A DNA stretch of 64,000 nt from contig OU612065.1 in the NCBI GenBank assembly GCA_914767715.1, forward strand, positions 1,178,001 to 1,242,000, read 5' to 3'. Each line of letters opens with the position of its first letter. Position 1 is the first letter of the stretch. The position numbers and the translations under genes are program-made. The notes beneath the pieces were generated by a model. The model made no database searches. It was not told the DNA's origin and saw nothing but the letters and a program-made list of their open reading frames with translations. The DNA comes from Membranipora membranacea (taxonomy: Eukaryota; Bryozoa; Gymnolaemata; Cheilostomatida; Membraniporidae). Shown here one piece after another: positions 38,001-51,096 of this stretch.

Positions 38001-41000
38001 ACTCACTCTTGTGGGTGAGACTCACACTTGTGGGTGAGACTCCCACTTGTGGGTGAGTCTCCCACTTGTGGGTGAGTCTCCCACTTGTGGGTGAGACTAA
38101 CACTTGTGGGTGAAACTCACACTTGTCGGTGAGACTCCTACTTGTAGGTGAGACTCCCACTTGTAGGTGAGACTCACACTTGTGGGTGAGACTCCCACTT
38201 GGAGTGATATACAAAGCTACAAGTGATTGAAGAAGCTAAAAGCATGTGAAGCGAGTGAATCTTCTGACATATGCAGAGTGAAAGATTGCAGAAAAAGTGC
38301 TGAAATAGCAATAATTACAAAATATCGACTTACAACGAAAGTTCCTTGCTACAAACAATCACAGAAAAATCTTTTTATCTTGCAGAATGAAATTAGAATG
38401 ATAAATTTTTTCAAATTTTTCAGATTTCTTGTGGCAAATGGTATCAAGTATTGCTGAACTTTTCTGTCGATGATATCACACGTGTATATTGTGACATGAA
38501 GGTGCCCCGTCAGAGGTTAAGTTACTCACTCGTGTAGATCAGGACGTAATCCGTTAGCCGGGTTGCTTGGTCGTGATTCCGAGTGAGAGCGATTCTTAGC
38601 TGGCATTCTGTCAAAGTTGCGTGTGCGTGTGACTGGTATATTAGAATGGGTGTTGGTATTTTGAGCACTTTGAGGTCTGGCTGTTGCCACCGTGGATCTT
38701 TCTGAATCTGTCAGTCTAACAAATAATAGGCACTTAATTTAAGCATTGTTCTCTACACAAATGATTATTTTTGAGTAAATCACACTTATCGACTTAAAAC
38801 GTGAGTCCATCTGACAAATTTTCTGTTTTCAAAAAGAAAAATTTCATGAACAGTATACAGTACCACAGGTTTACCCACTAGGAAATGAAGGTTTTAATGC
38901 TTGTGCACAAGTTATTGGCACTATACACTAAAACTGAAATCGAAATATCCCAAATGTGGCTCAAAATTCACCAATGGCTGGGTACTATTACATAAGTCAA
39001 CAGCAAACCTTGAAAATACAGAAATGGTTACACCACATTTACCAGCAAGGTCGCCACGCCTTTGGATACAGTAAACATAGATACTTACCCCTGATCGTCA
39101 GTGTCCTCATCGATATTATCTGTCTGGTGCTTTGGGTTATCATAAGTAGCTACATGATTAGCGTATATCTCAGGCATCTTAGTTAGCCTGTTAGATTTAC
39201 CCATCATAGTACTCTGCATTATCTCCCACTGCTGCTTAGCTGTGTTAATGGCCTGTTTTCTCTTCTCCTACAATGTTGTGGCAGTCGAAGGTTATAAGAC
39301 ATGTTTATATGTTTATCGTATCAGAGGACTACATAGTGTATAGAGTCACCATGGCATATCATGTGTAGGGATCGGCACCAAGGTGTTCACATCCCAAAGG
39401 TTGTTTGAAGCACAATGCTGACTTTATTGTTAACCTAGTCATCCACCAAACCAAATCTAGATGAGTGAAACAATTTGACTTATGAATAAATTTGATTTTA
39501 ATTCAACAAAACAAACTGTCAATATTCAAAAGTATTATATAAGCCTTATCTAGCATTGTAAATCATTTACCAAATATCAACTACCGAGAAATATAGACAT
39601 GCTTAAAAACGATGAAGGAATTTTACATTGCTTATATACAACATGAAGCTATTTGTGTGATTCTGTGGGGCAAGGTTAGAAGTATATTTTGACTAGAGGA
39701 AAAGTGTGATAGACATTCACCCTCAATATTATGAATCTTGTCTTCTCCTACCAATAGCCACAAAAAGAGCATTAACTTTGAATATGGGAGTTGTCCTTTC
39801 AAGAACAATGAGCAGACAACTGTGACATAAAAAAATCTGACAGTAGATCATAATCCTGTAATAACTATACCAATTTAATATATACTCAAAACTAAGACTG
39901 TCATATACCTTCATAAGTGAAATTTTCTGCAATTCTCTTCGCCTGTCTTCCTCTTTACGCGCCATCACAGCAGAAATCCTCTTTTCCTCATCCTGTGTAC
40001 ACAACACAATCAGTTCAATATGGCTGAGGTTCACTAGATGATACTGAATACTTTGCATGAATTTGTCAATTTGGATTGAGCTAAGCCACCAGGTATTCAG
40101 CCATAGATAAGAGAAAAATGCTTAAGAGGCAGTAGATGCTAAGATTTCAGCTAAAGCAGAGTAACAATAGAATACTATATGGGTTTACATACCGTCACTC
40201 TCTTCATGTCCAGCTGCTTTAGTTGCTGCATATTGCTGAGAATTGTCTGCTTATAGAACTGATCAGAAGCTATAGGGTTTCCATCCAGAGAAATCTCCTG
40301 TAAGCTGTGTGACTTTGAGAGACAGATAATATCATCGAAACTGTGGGTTGAAAAAAAAAATTGTTGAGTTAAACATATCACATCAATATTTGTAGTATTT
40401 ACAACATGACAAGGGAGCGCTCATACAAGAAGACTTTTTGTAAGGCGCGTGGACTGAGTGAATTGAGCTATTTTATTTACTCAATTGGTCGATGTAATGA
40501 TTTAGAACAATTTTTGTAATTTCCTCTGGGTCCAATTTCAAACATCAAAATCATTATTTGAGCTTGGCAAAATAATCTGAGCCCTCTCCTATTTTGTATA
40601 TAGAGAAACTTCATATCGGACATACGTGAATTATGATTTTTTTTATTATTTTTTTTTATTTTGATTTGTATTCATTCAGTCATCATGACAGATGGTACAG
40701 AATGCGAGCGATGGTATGGCATAGTAAAAACAACACACTAAAAATTATTTATATACTAGACCGTTGTCATGATAGGTCATGAAAAAATTAAAAAAGCCTT
40801 TTCTCCGCCTTTCAGTCCTGCAGAGTTTTGGCCGAAAAATTTGTATAGCTCGAGAGGATGTTCTGGAATTCTTGTTGAAAAGTAGTTAGAATTTTAATTA
40901 TAAATATTATAATTTGGCTCACCTTGATAACTCATTGCAGCTTAGAAATAACCTCTGAAGACTGGGTAACTGATCGACTCCCGTCTACAATAATCGTATT

Positions 41001-44000
41001 AGTTATTAACATTGAAACTGACAAAACTGCATGGGTTGTGACCTCCTATCATCATCATTCAGTAGATAAATCAGGACCAAATCTTTCACATGATAGAAAC
41101 TTACCGTGTATTTCGAAAAAAAATTTTATATGCTATAATCAAAAAGAGATGAGAGTATGTTCAGTCTAGAGTTAGGTTACTGACCAGAGACTTAATTTGG
41201 TTCCTGCGCAGGTTGAGTTCTGCTAATGACATCATACCAGAGAGATTATCTACAAATGCTATCCTGTTTCCAGCTAGATTGAGCACCCTCAGTTCTACCA
41301 GATGACTTATATTCTCAATCACCTGAATCTATAAACAGGAGAAGCTGTGATTCTAGAGTTCTATGAGTCTACAGCTCTAATAAATCATGTTATTAAATCT
41401 TCAACAATTATTGTTTAAGCTAAAATAAATCATTGAGATAATGAGGTTATAGCACGGAGTCTTACCTCGTTACCATGTAGATCTAACACATCTAGTTTAG
41501 TCAGACTATCCAAGTGCTCTATTTTCTTGATCCTGTATTGAAAATATGCGAATATAACGTCAGCTAAATTAACTACATGGAACAATGACTATAGTTCAAA
41601 TATTGTTCTAGCTTGGTGTTTCACTCATAACTTACGGACTACTTGGTTTATCACTTTCACACTCTCTCGTCATGTTAATCAATGTCTGACATTACATGCC
41701 ACAGAGTTTAGGGGATGGATGGGTGTAGCATGCTGAGATATTGAGTTTTATTACAGGTTGTGCTATGGCTTATGGTTGTGAGCTGTTTACAGAGTAGCTA
41801 GGTGTCTGAGAGGGAGGCAATACTCACCTGTTTTTACCTAACATTAGCACTCTAAGTGATCGTAGGTTTGACAGACCAGAAATCTCTTCTATCTGATTAT
41901 CGTAGAGATCGAGGAATATGAGCTTCTTCAGGGTCTGAAGGTTGATTATTTTTCTGATGTGGTTGTGCTGATAATTAAGAAGCCTCAGCTGATCTTCTCC
42001 ATCTAGTATGGGACACACTGTGAGCCGCCTCCTGTTAGTAAAGAGCAAGAGCAGTAAAACAATGTACATTAGCACTCATAAATGCACATCAACTGGAACG
42101 TCAACTGGAACAGACCTATGGAGAATCTCAAATTCTTGTATTGTTTTCGACTGCAAAAAAAAAGAGTTAGAGCTGAAACAAACCTGTCCAGGTTGAGACG
42201 ATCAGGGTTAGCAGCCTTCTCTTCTGGTGGTCTGTAGATGATTGGAACTCCAGGAGCAGAGGAGCTCTCAGCAATCATAACCTTATCTACTGACAAACGA
42301 GAATCAAAATCAAAATACACACATACACGCTTCCATCAATTAACCCGATCAGGCTTTACGCCACTACTTACAACATACGAAACAGGAAAGCGTAAGCTAA
42401 TTGTGATGCTTGCTTATGATGAAAGCAACAGAGAAAAATGTATTCACAAACAGGAAGTAACCAGTTCTTCCCATGGGAACTACTATGATACTGTATAAGC
42501 AGGTCCGGAAAATCATGGTGTGATGGCTGCTAAATCTCGTTACTAAAGCAGGCACACATCCCTTATAGTCCTATTTATCTTCTTATTTATTGCTGACGTT
42601 TAGTCTGAGTTTGTCAAACTCACATAGTGTACGATAGCCCTGAGCAGGGTCGCTGTACACAGTCACAGGTCTGAGGCTACAAAGCTCCTTTAGTCTCTCC
42701 ATACTCAACAATGTCAGACAAGATACAAACTTAGACTGTCAGACCAAGGAGTCAGACGTAGGGCAACAATCTAATACTGTACAAGACTGTGGGTTTAGAC
42801 ACTATGAGAATTTTCATCCTCATTAATAAACCATCCAAACTATTCTCAATTTTGGGAGCACATGCTAACATAAAGAACATGCCTTATCTGTTTAAACAAT
42901 GAATTGGAGTTTGGCTTGAGCTTGTTTGCATATAGCCATGGCACTGCTGATTGCAATTTCATGCAGAAAGAGGTCATCAAATCAACTTTCTACTGTGTGA
43001 TAAAGTTTGATCGACCGGCAGCATTTGAAAGGCAAGTAATGGATGGCTGGTTTTGAGATTTTATTTTGCCATTGGGAATTGAAGATCTTAAGGCATTTTC
43101 ATTTTATGCCTGATAAGTAAGTTTGTAGGTCGACGTGGAAAAGTTGATACTAACAGTTCTTTATAATTTTGTGAGGTTATCCAATATATAAAAGTTAATG
43201 CCAATAAAATTATATATGTATTACTAAATTAGGAAAGACCTGATATATTATTATGAACTCAGGTCTCAAAATATGAGACATATTCCTGCAAATTACGTTC
43301 TACTTTGAGGAATGTTTTGAGAAAATCTTGTCACACATCTAAAGGTGATTGGCGCAAAATGAACAAAGGAGATCATCGTGAAAAGTACTGAGCAGATCGT
43401 GATCAGAATACTGGATAGAGAACAAAGTGAAAATAAAACATGGAAAGTTAAAAAAGAGGAAAGTCTTGGGTTCTATTTAACAATTGAACCTGTTTTTGCA
43501 AGCTCTTGAAATAACCACATACCATCATCGTCATCCATTTTGTCTGAAATGTTGAGATTTGATTAATGAAACTCTAGTGATGTAATTATTGCAAATAAAC
43601 ATAATAAATAAATTCACATGGGCAATATCTACTATTACTGTTTGATGCCATACCTGATGGTTGCCAACTATGTTTACCAACTGCCTGAATTCACAGTTAT
43701 GACCAAAACTACTTACACTACATTGACACAAAAAATATTATTAAATCGGAGGCTAACCTGATGCTGATCGGTGTGACGATGTGTTCATTGTTGCACTGCT
43801 GCTTCGACTAGATTTCTTACTGTTGGAATCGCTGAGATCTCCTGCTGATGTGACAGACTCTTGTGTGTTGTACATACGCAGATAGCCTGCTGCAGAGAGA
43901 ATCATTGTCAGTTTGTTACAAATTGTATCAACGTCACTGCCCAACTAATCTAGCAATCCACATTTTGATCAGAGATCAGACACAGTATAGTTTATGGTTG

Positions 44001-46276
44001 TATGGCAGTGCAAACAAGCCTTGAATATTCTGTTGTGCGGTTTGGTTATGTTTGACACACAAATTTCTGCACAAACCCAAAGTGAGATGGATCTAACTAA
44101 AACTAAGTTTACTTCATCTAACCAACAAAACTAGCAGCACAGCCAAGTCAGAGAACATGGCGTCACACCACATACCATAATCAGTAATACTGTGGACTGG
44201 AACAAGGTACCGCCTAGGAAAGCCTGCATCAAACAGCACAAATAGAGATATAATCAAATAACTGAACTTCAGCATAGAAATCACTCCTAGCCCCCTATGA
44301 TAGAGAATCTACTAAAGGTATATCACTCTTAGAAGCCTGATATGCTATTAGCTATATTAACACAAATAGGTTTAGCAATCTGATCAGTGTCTGTATATTA
44401 TTGCGCCCACATCAGGTCAGCTCACTCACCAGCAGCAGTGATCACGCAGTGCCACTCTCTCTATCTCTCCCCTCTCAGTACGAATGATTACACTGCCTAC
44501 CTAGGATAACCCTAAACACACAAGCACTGAATAGCTGCCAAACGATACTCTCATTTCAAGAAACGCTATTCAAACACAAAAGAAAGACCAATTCAGCGGC
44601 TAGGACCAATAACTCAACAAATCAATATCTTATCATCACATTGCACTAAGATATCATTATTAATCACCAATCAAGGTATTTATGAAATATATAAGCTTTT
44701 TAATTTGACCAGACGATGCCACTTGTTTAGTTATTAAGATCTGCAGCCAGGCAATAGTGTCAAATCGCAAGGAAGAACAACTTCTAATCTCTTCTATAGG
44801 AGTTGCTGTCTTAAATCAGATTGAACTCCCTGATCAGATACACCTTTCACATATAAAGGCACTACGCATATAGACACCTGTTACAGTTAAAACCAAGTAT
44901 TAGCGGCTGTTGATCTTAAGCAGAAAGAACTCACAATTGTTAAAGAGCATGTATATAACACTGAGCTATGGGGTAAGTCATAGCGCCCAATCAGTGGTAC
45001 AGCTTATTACTGGGCTCCTACCTTCTAATCGGTATGCTATATCTACAGTCACACCAACGGCATCCACATCATCTTACATTGTCATTAGATATACTACTAG
45101 TCTACTATAGTCTACTATATCATTAGATAATCATCACAAAACACAACAACATCGCAAAATGAGCTGAACATCAAATAGTATGTTGTTGAGAGTCCCAAGT
45201 CATTCTGAGGAATATACATAAGTTTCATTAATAATAGATTATATACAGCTCGAATGGCTTTTTGTTGTTGATTGACCTCTACCTGCATTTTGAGGATCTC
45301 CACTGCTGATTCTGCGAGTGTGAGGGGTGTTTGAAGGCAGACTGGAGGTAGAAAGAGATATATCTGCAACCCCTCGTACAACCCCAGAGTCTTTAGTCAA
45401 GCGAAAATCAAGGGCCTACAATCGTATAAGGTAAGGGTGAGTATAAAACACGGAGGAGCTGAAATGATCTGATACTTCAGTGAACTGACTTCGGGAATGT
45501 GAGTAGGGAGTTAGCAACAACATATATAAACCATTTCAGAAAGTAACGCAGTTGCTTTATAATATTATCTAGTCAACTGCTAGAAATGAGCTTGTGATGA
45601 CAATGATTAACTGATGATTGAGCAGAAAATAACAACTTCACACAATAGCTATAGCCACTGATCCTACCTCAAACTTTTTTGTCTACAAAAGTGAAAAATT
45701 TCCCTACAAATATTCCTCATCTTCAGTTATCAGCTTAAGTATCAATAAAGCATTCATGTGCACCTAGCAAAGTATCAGTGAAACAGTGCTCAAAATGCTG
45801 AGACCAAATAAATGATACACATGAGATATGAAAGAGATTTATGATATGATAGGAGATAATGAATTGACATTCTGCTTGTTGAATTTATGAAGGAATCATT
45901 AGTTAGACTCAGTTATATGAGCCTACATGGTCAGACGTCAACTTACAGGTCTAACAAAGTCTCTGGGTTTCTCCATCACAGTACTGCCTGTAGCCTGTAG
46001 CTTTAGCTGGCTGGGTTCTAGAAACCTTCCCTGAAATATGACATGTAGTCAACATTAATATTTCATTATTTTTGGTAACCTTTATTAATTTTTTTTTGGC
46101 ATTTTCTAAGACTTGTAGGAGAAGCAAATAGAATGCTTACTTTGAAGGAGTAACACATTAACCAAATCGAGTACTTTGATCTCTTCGGAGATACCGAGGA
46201 TATGTAAATTAGGACTGACCTCCGATTTTCCTGATGAATTTCTCACAGTTGCTGGAGTTTTCCCAAATGCATACAT
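35060..46276 (-). CDS. LRRC49: LRRC49 leucine-rich repeat subunit of the tubulin polyglutamylase complex
   Basis: Exons in transcription order: 46276-46220, 46030-45947, 45415-45283, 43889-43758, 43543-43523, 42702-42624, 42289-42184, 42031-41828, 41532-41466, 41328-41185, 40984-40923, 40340-40193, 39992-39909, 39267-39089, 38715-38530, 37750-37653, 37265-37070, 36859-36674, 36497-36388, 35990-35849, 35269-35060. The core reads RLTVCPILDGEDQLRLLNYQ, then LRRs such as FLDLYDNQIEEISGLSNLRS, a capping motif and a charged helical stretch. The C-terminal half has DGDTLTCYGPGSVDSLDRNW and LDQLNALSQLRRVENL, all close to human LRRC49. The human protein is part of the complex with TTLL1, TPGS1 and TPGS2 that glutamylates tubulin in cilia and neurons (established). 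Two joins do not keep frame as drawn: before 42702, where an ATG may be an alternative start, and between 38530 and 37750, where a small exon is missing. Confidence 0.92.
36251..36316. repeat. G-rich hairpin with an extra half-copy
   Basis: ACCAGGGAGGGTGGGAACCC followed by TCCCTGGT forms a hairpin at 36251-36278. A further CCCTCCCTGGTTATAC follows at 36301-36316. The core matches the palindrome at 16431-16458. It lies in an LRRC49 intron. Confidence 0.75.
37902..38201. repeat. Minisatellite, 20-bp unit, about 15 copies
   Basis: The unit is GTGGGTGAGACTCACACTT plus one base, with A/C variation at the middle, over 300 bp. It lies in the LRRC49 intron between exons 38715-38530 and 37750-37653. 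On the LRRC49 sense (minus) strand, the copies with ACTCAC read GTGAGT, the 5' splice-site consensus. The frame open across part of the array is a by-product, because 20 bp is not a codon multiple. Confidence 0.93.
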
Positions 46277-46659
46277 GGTGTTCTTTTATAGACCAAAGGT
46301 TCTGCCTCATATATAGCATCAAGATATCAGGAGGCTTTCCTGTTGTTGACGGTGGTCTAAAACATAGATAAGTGTTTAATACCTAAAACATCATGATCAG
46401 ATACAAAACATGCACTGTGTGTGTTCGGTCTCCTGACATGACTATGGAAGGAATACCACAGGTCAAATAAAGGCCAGGGTTACAACTTGCTAAAACTGTT
46501 TCATACCCTATTAGATGGCAGTTCATCAGTCAACTGTTTAACATTCAATCAATCTATCAATCCACTGGGAGTTTAGGTAAAGTCTGTGAGCCAGAACCTT
46601 GTTACTTGATAAAAATAGCAACTCAGAAGGTCGTCAGGAAAATAAAGTATTATGGTATT

Positions 46660-46726
46660 TGTTGCGTCTGCTGTGGCGTCGTGGCTACTAGAGTTGCCTC
46701 GCCATGACGCCACAGCAGACGCAACA
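46660..46726. repeat. GC-rich hairpin upstream of LRRC49
   Basis: TGTTGCGTCTGCTGTGGCGT pairs with its inverted copy ending GCAACA at 46726, with a few mismatches near a loop of about 17 bases. It lies 384 bp upstream of the LRRC49 start. Confidence 0.8.
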
Positions 46727-46788
46727 GTATTCTTTTAAATAAATCTTTAATGTCAGTTTCAATATCTGACCCTGCGACTCAGCGTTAT

Positions 46789-46797
46789 CGCCATCTT
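46789..46797 (-). promoter_or_regulatory. YY1-type motif, possible LRRC49 promoter element
   Basis: Read on the minus strand this is AAGATGGCG, the YY1 core in the orientation usual just downstream of animal transcription starts. It lies about 510 bp upstream of the first LRRC49 codon. An acceptor-like TGTTTTAG near 46361 would allow a non-coding first exon here. Confidence 0.4.
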
Positions 46798-47095
46798 GGG
46801 TGGTGAGCTAGCCAGTTAATGACTGATCTTACTGGGTCTTCCATGTACAAGTTATCTGACTAACCTACCATTATGAGTTAACATAACACCTTCCTATTAA
46901 CTAGCACCAAACGTGTAGCACCAAACGTGTTCCACCAGGTTCCTGATACCCTCTTAATACCAGTCTAGCAGGTCGCTGAGCTGACCTGCATGCTTGACTG
47001 TTCTTCATTTTCAAGCCGCATTCGTTTTCTTACTTAACAGTTACTCTCTCTCTCTCTCTTTGCAATCCCTCTGTATAGAGTATGATGTCTGCTTG
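46798..47095. other. LRRC49 upstream flank and 3' end of the retroelement
   Basis: This contains a CACCAAACGTGT word duplicated at about 46903-46930 and a (CT)n microsatellite at 47043-47060. On the retroelement sense strand the microsatellite reads (AG)n and may lie in the element's 3' UTR. No gene seen. Confidence 0.5.
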
Positions 47096-49995
47096 CTATT
47101 TGTGGGTCCTTGAGTGACTGTGTAGTCCTATCCTTGATCTACATAGTTTTCCACAATGGGTGCATTTGAAGGCGTCAATCTCGTCTATGGATGAGCTCTT
47201 TCTCAGTTTGCGAGCAGCATGAAGCTCCTCACGGTGCTCTTTCCTGTCATCTTCAAATATCTTTACTCCCATTTTGATTTTGGAGCGCCATAGTGGGCGA
47301 TTTCGAGCGTTGTCTTCCCATCTATCTGGGTTAATATGGCATTGTTTAAGATTGTGTTTTAGATTGTCTTTGAAGCGTTTGCGTTGTCCTCCCTGTTTCC
47401 TCTTAGCGTTGCAGAGTTCACCATACATGATCTGTTTGGGCAGCCTACCATTATCCATGCGCACCACATGTCCAGCCCACCGGAGCTAGTTAGATATTAT
47501 AAACGATTCTACGCTTGGAATACCTGACTGGTCATGCACACTGTTGTTGGTGCGTTTGTCTGTCCACTTTATATTTAGTATTCTGCGAAGGCATCTTTGA
47601 TGGTACTCTTCTAGACTCTTTATGTTTCTGCTGTAGGTTACCCATGCTTCGGAGGCATAGAGGAGTGTAGGCATGATAACTGTTCTTGAGTAGAGATCTT
47701 TGTTGTCAAACACTCTTTTTCAAAGGCGTCCAAACGCGATACTAGTGGCTTGAAGTCTCTGCTCTATGTCTTTATCTATGTCAGCTTTGGCTGAGAGGCA
47801 GCTTCCGAGATATGTGAAGTTTTCCACATTATTCAGTGGCTCACCTTTCACCAATATTTCGGGCTTCTGGACTTGGCCTGCCAATATCCCTGGTTTGGGC
47901 TGATGTAGAACTCGAGTTTTCTTGATGTTCATCTGAAGTCCCAGAGTGGAGTATGCGAAATCAAAAGCATCCATAGCCAGCTGAAGATCGTGTTCAGTAT
48001 TGGCCACAATTGCATTATCATCTGCATACTGCAACTCTGTTACGGTGATCTTTGTTGTCATTGTCTTGGCCTTGAGGCGGCGTAGATTGAATAGTTCGTC
48101 GATCCTATACTGGATTCTGACTCCGGGTGGTAGCCTCTGACGCACGAGATGCAAGACAGCCAGTAAGAATATAGAAAATAGTGTCGGAGCAATCACACAG
48201 CCTTGTTTGACTCCAGTTTTCACAGCAAACTTTTCTGATGCTTCCCCATCAACTAATACTGATGCTGACATATCATCATGTAATAGCCGGACTATTTTGA
48301 TGAACTTCTCAGGGCATCCTATTAGCGAGAGGACTTTCCAGAGTGACTCTCGGTCCACTGAGTCGAAAGCCTTAGTGAGGTCTATAAAGGCCATGTGTAG
48401 TTCTTGATATTGCTCACGGCACTTCTCTTGTATTTGGCGTGCTGCAAATATCATGTCAACTGTACCTCTGCCCGGTCGGAAACCACATTGAGACTCCGGT
48501 AGTACTTCTTCAGCAACAGACGATAGCCTCGTTGACAGAATCCTGGCCAGTATCTTTCCAGCAATCGCTAGCAGAGATATTCCTCTATGGTTTCCGCAGA
48601 GAGACTTGTCTCCTTTCTTGAAAATAGTCACAATAAGTGCATCACGTAGGTCAGCAGGAAGGGTTTCCGTCTGCCATATCTTCTGAAATAGTTGGAGGAG
48701 CTTATCAGATAGCTCAGGGCCTGCATGCTTATATATCTCTGCAGGAATACCATCAGGACCTACTGCCTTCCCATTCTTCATAGCATTGATGGCAGCAATC
48801 ACTTCGTCTATGGTAGGTTCATCTGATAGCTCCTTGTGGCAGGGGTATTTCTGCATATTCTGAAGAGCGTTATCCTCAACATGTGGGTTTTGGTTGAGCA
48901 GGCTATCAAAGTGATCTTTCCAGCATTCTCTGATCTTGTCTTTTTCCTGGTGCAGGACACCTTCCTTGTCCATGACGGGTCTAACTCCATGGGTGGTTGG
49001 TCCATACAGTTTCCTTGTCGCAGCAAAGAACTCCCTACTCTTATTCTGATCAGCCAGTTTCTGTCGTTCGCTTGCTTTGTCTGTCCACCATTTGTTCTTC
49101 AGCTCTCTGACATGACGTTGAACTGTATATCTGATTTGATGGTAGTCTGTTTTCTTTGTCTTGTTTCTAAAATCGTCTTGCCACGTTTGGAAGGCAGCAC
49201 GTTTTTCTTCTGTAATTCTAGTTATTTCATCATCATTCTCATCAAACCAATCTTCATGATGTCTTTTTGCTTTTCTGAGTGTTTCATCACAGCTTGTTGT
49301 GATGGCTTCTTTCAGGTTGTTCCAGTATGTTGTAACATCTTGCGTCTCTTCGGCAGCTTGGATTGAGTCCCGTATTTTCTCCTGGAGATCACAAAGAACA
49401 TCAGGCTGGTCGAGGCGGTCAAGTCTATACTTTGGTCTGGTATTTGGTTTCGTTTTTCTGTATTTTGGCTTTAACGTGAATGACATGATTGACCTGATCA
49501 ACCTGTGATCAGTCCAACACGCATCTGAGCAAGCCATGGCCTTGGTCATCTTCACATCACTGAGATTGTCTTTTCTAGTAATGACATAATCTATTAGGTG
49601 CCAGTGTCCAGAGCGTGGGTGCCGCCATGATGTCTTATTACGGTTCTTCTGTCTGAAAAGTGTATTGGTGATCACCAGCTGATGTTCTGCACATTTGGTG
49701 AGAAGCATGTGGCCATTCGGTTGGCATTTCCGACTCCATCTTTCCCGATTACCTCATTCCAAGTGTCAATATCCTTACCAACTCTTGCATTGAAATCTCC
49801 AAGCAGTATAAGCTTACTGTTTCTTGGTGTTTGTCTGATCAGCGTGTCCAGCTCTGAGTAGAACTCTTCTTTCTGTTCATTCTCTGCCATAAGTGTCGGG
49901 GCATATGCACAAATCAGCGTTGCTTTCCTGTTCTTGTCAAGTTCAATCTGCAGAGTCATCAGACGTTCGTTTATACCAATCGGCAGATGGTCCAT
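47096..49995 (-). mobile_element. 5'-truncated non-LTR retrotransposon: APE endonuclease, reverse transcriptase, C2H2 finger
   Basis: Read leftward it begins inside the endonuclease (49995: GINERLMTLQIELDKN, then LLGDFNARVGKDIDTWNEVI). It continues through HWHLIDYVITR and WTDHRL, the thumb and fingers with GKAVGPDGIPAEIYK, motif A AFIDLTKAFDSVDR, TGVKQGCVIAPTLF and the catalytic LQYADDNAIVA. It ends with CTHCGKLCRSRIGLHSHSRTH, a C2H2 zinc finger. Damage is light: one single-base frameshift near 49725 and two in-frame stops, TGA at 47720-47722 and TAG at 47486-47488. All catalytic residues of the reverse transcriptase are present. The first part of the endonuclease is missing. It lies between the divergent LRRC49 and twinfilin genes. 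The exact clade cannot be fixed by eye. Confidence 0.93.
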
Positions 49996-51096
49996 AGTTC
50001 TCAGTATCTAATTACCTCTAATTACCCCAAAAATCAACTGGTGTAGCGTACATAGCCCAAAGGATGAGCACCTTTACTCTGAGAGTGATAAACATGAAGT
50101 GAGGATATAACAACTGTAGCGGCTTTTGAAATATAATGAATCAGTACTGAATATCAGTTGTTATAGCTTTCATTGGCGCAACCAACTTTACACTAGAGTC
50201 AGAATTTTGGTTAGTGAGTAGAACCTTGAAATCATATGTAAGTGGGATTAACATCAACTAAAGCGCCCAACAGTATAACTGAATTATACCAATGCTCCCA
50301 TGAACTAAACATTGAATTCACTCCATGCATTCAACTCAATTAGGGAGTTCATTGCTCCAAGCTTGCAAACCTCCTCCATACCATTGAGCCTGGCATTATT
50401 TCAAAGCAAAAAGGGCAATTTGAGAAAATGCTATCCTCCACCAGGGAGAAATGGCCTCCACGGGTAACATAAGTCACCAGCGGTTGAGTCATTTCCAAAC
50501 TCTCTGGTAGAGTGGCCATGTGCTTGAGTTAGACATTTACTTGCATTCCCAACAAGTGATGCAACAATATGTATATTGACCTTTAGTTAGAAGTACTATT
50601 ATCATATCGATGAACTAAACCTCCGCCTGTTAGTTTAGTAGATCAGATGTTCAAGACCAAAGCCCTGAACTATGCCCTTAGCGTATTACAATGATCGAAG
50701 ACATGTGTTGTCTGATATATGGCCTTGTAAGCTTAATTAAACTAGGCTTCTCGGTGCAAAGGGGATTATCAAGGAGGTTGATATATTGGCAAATATTTAA
50801 TTTTGTGGATTCTTCCTTCAGCCGCCATATTTAAACAGGAACTGGGCAACCGTAACAGAATTATATCCTCATTGCCGATTTTAGGTTGTTTAGATGCAAC
50901 ACTGTAAGGCATCACATACTATCAGGTTCCTGGTGGGCGGAACTAACTATTGCTTCCTGTATTATTGAAAGTTTTCTTCCCCCAACATCATTATTCATGC
51001 GGGTGAATGTTTGACCCTTGAAAATAGCTTTTCCAGATCATTGAACCTTCTCTAGCTCTTCTCTGCTCTCAGTGATTTGTCATCTGTGCAGATAAA
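49996..51096. other. Twinfilin upstream region
   Basis: No coding signal. A GC box (GGGCGG, 50935-50940) lies 157 bp upstream of the twinfilin start and may mark its promoter. The left end abuts the truncated start of the retroelement; no target duplication recognised. Confidence 0.45.

Noticed and set aside
37984-38214. Repetitive 76-codon frame on the minus strand with HPQVGVSPTS-like repeats
   Set aside because: Produced by the 20-bp minisatellite; the unit is not a multiple of three and the repeat peptide cycles through frames.
48836-49366. Long open frame (about 176 codons) on the plus strand
   Set aside because: It is antisense to the well-supported reverse transcriptase frame on the minus strand; its cysteine-rich sequence has no family character.
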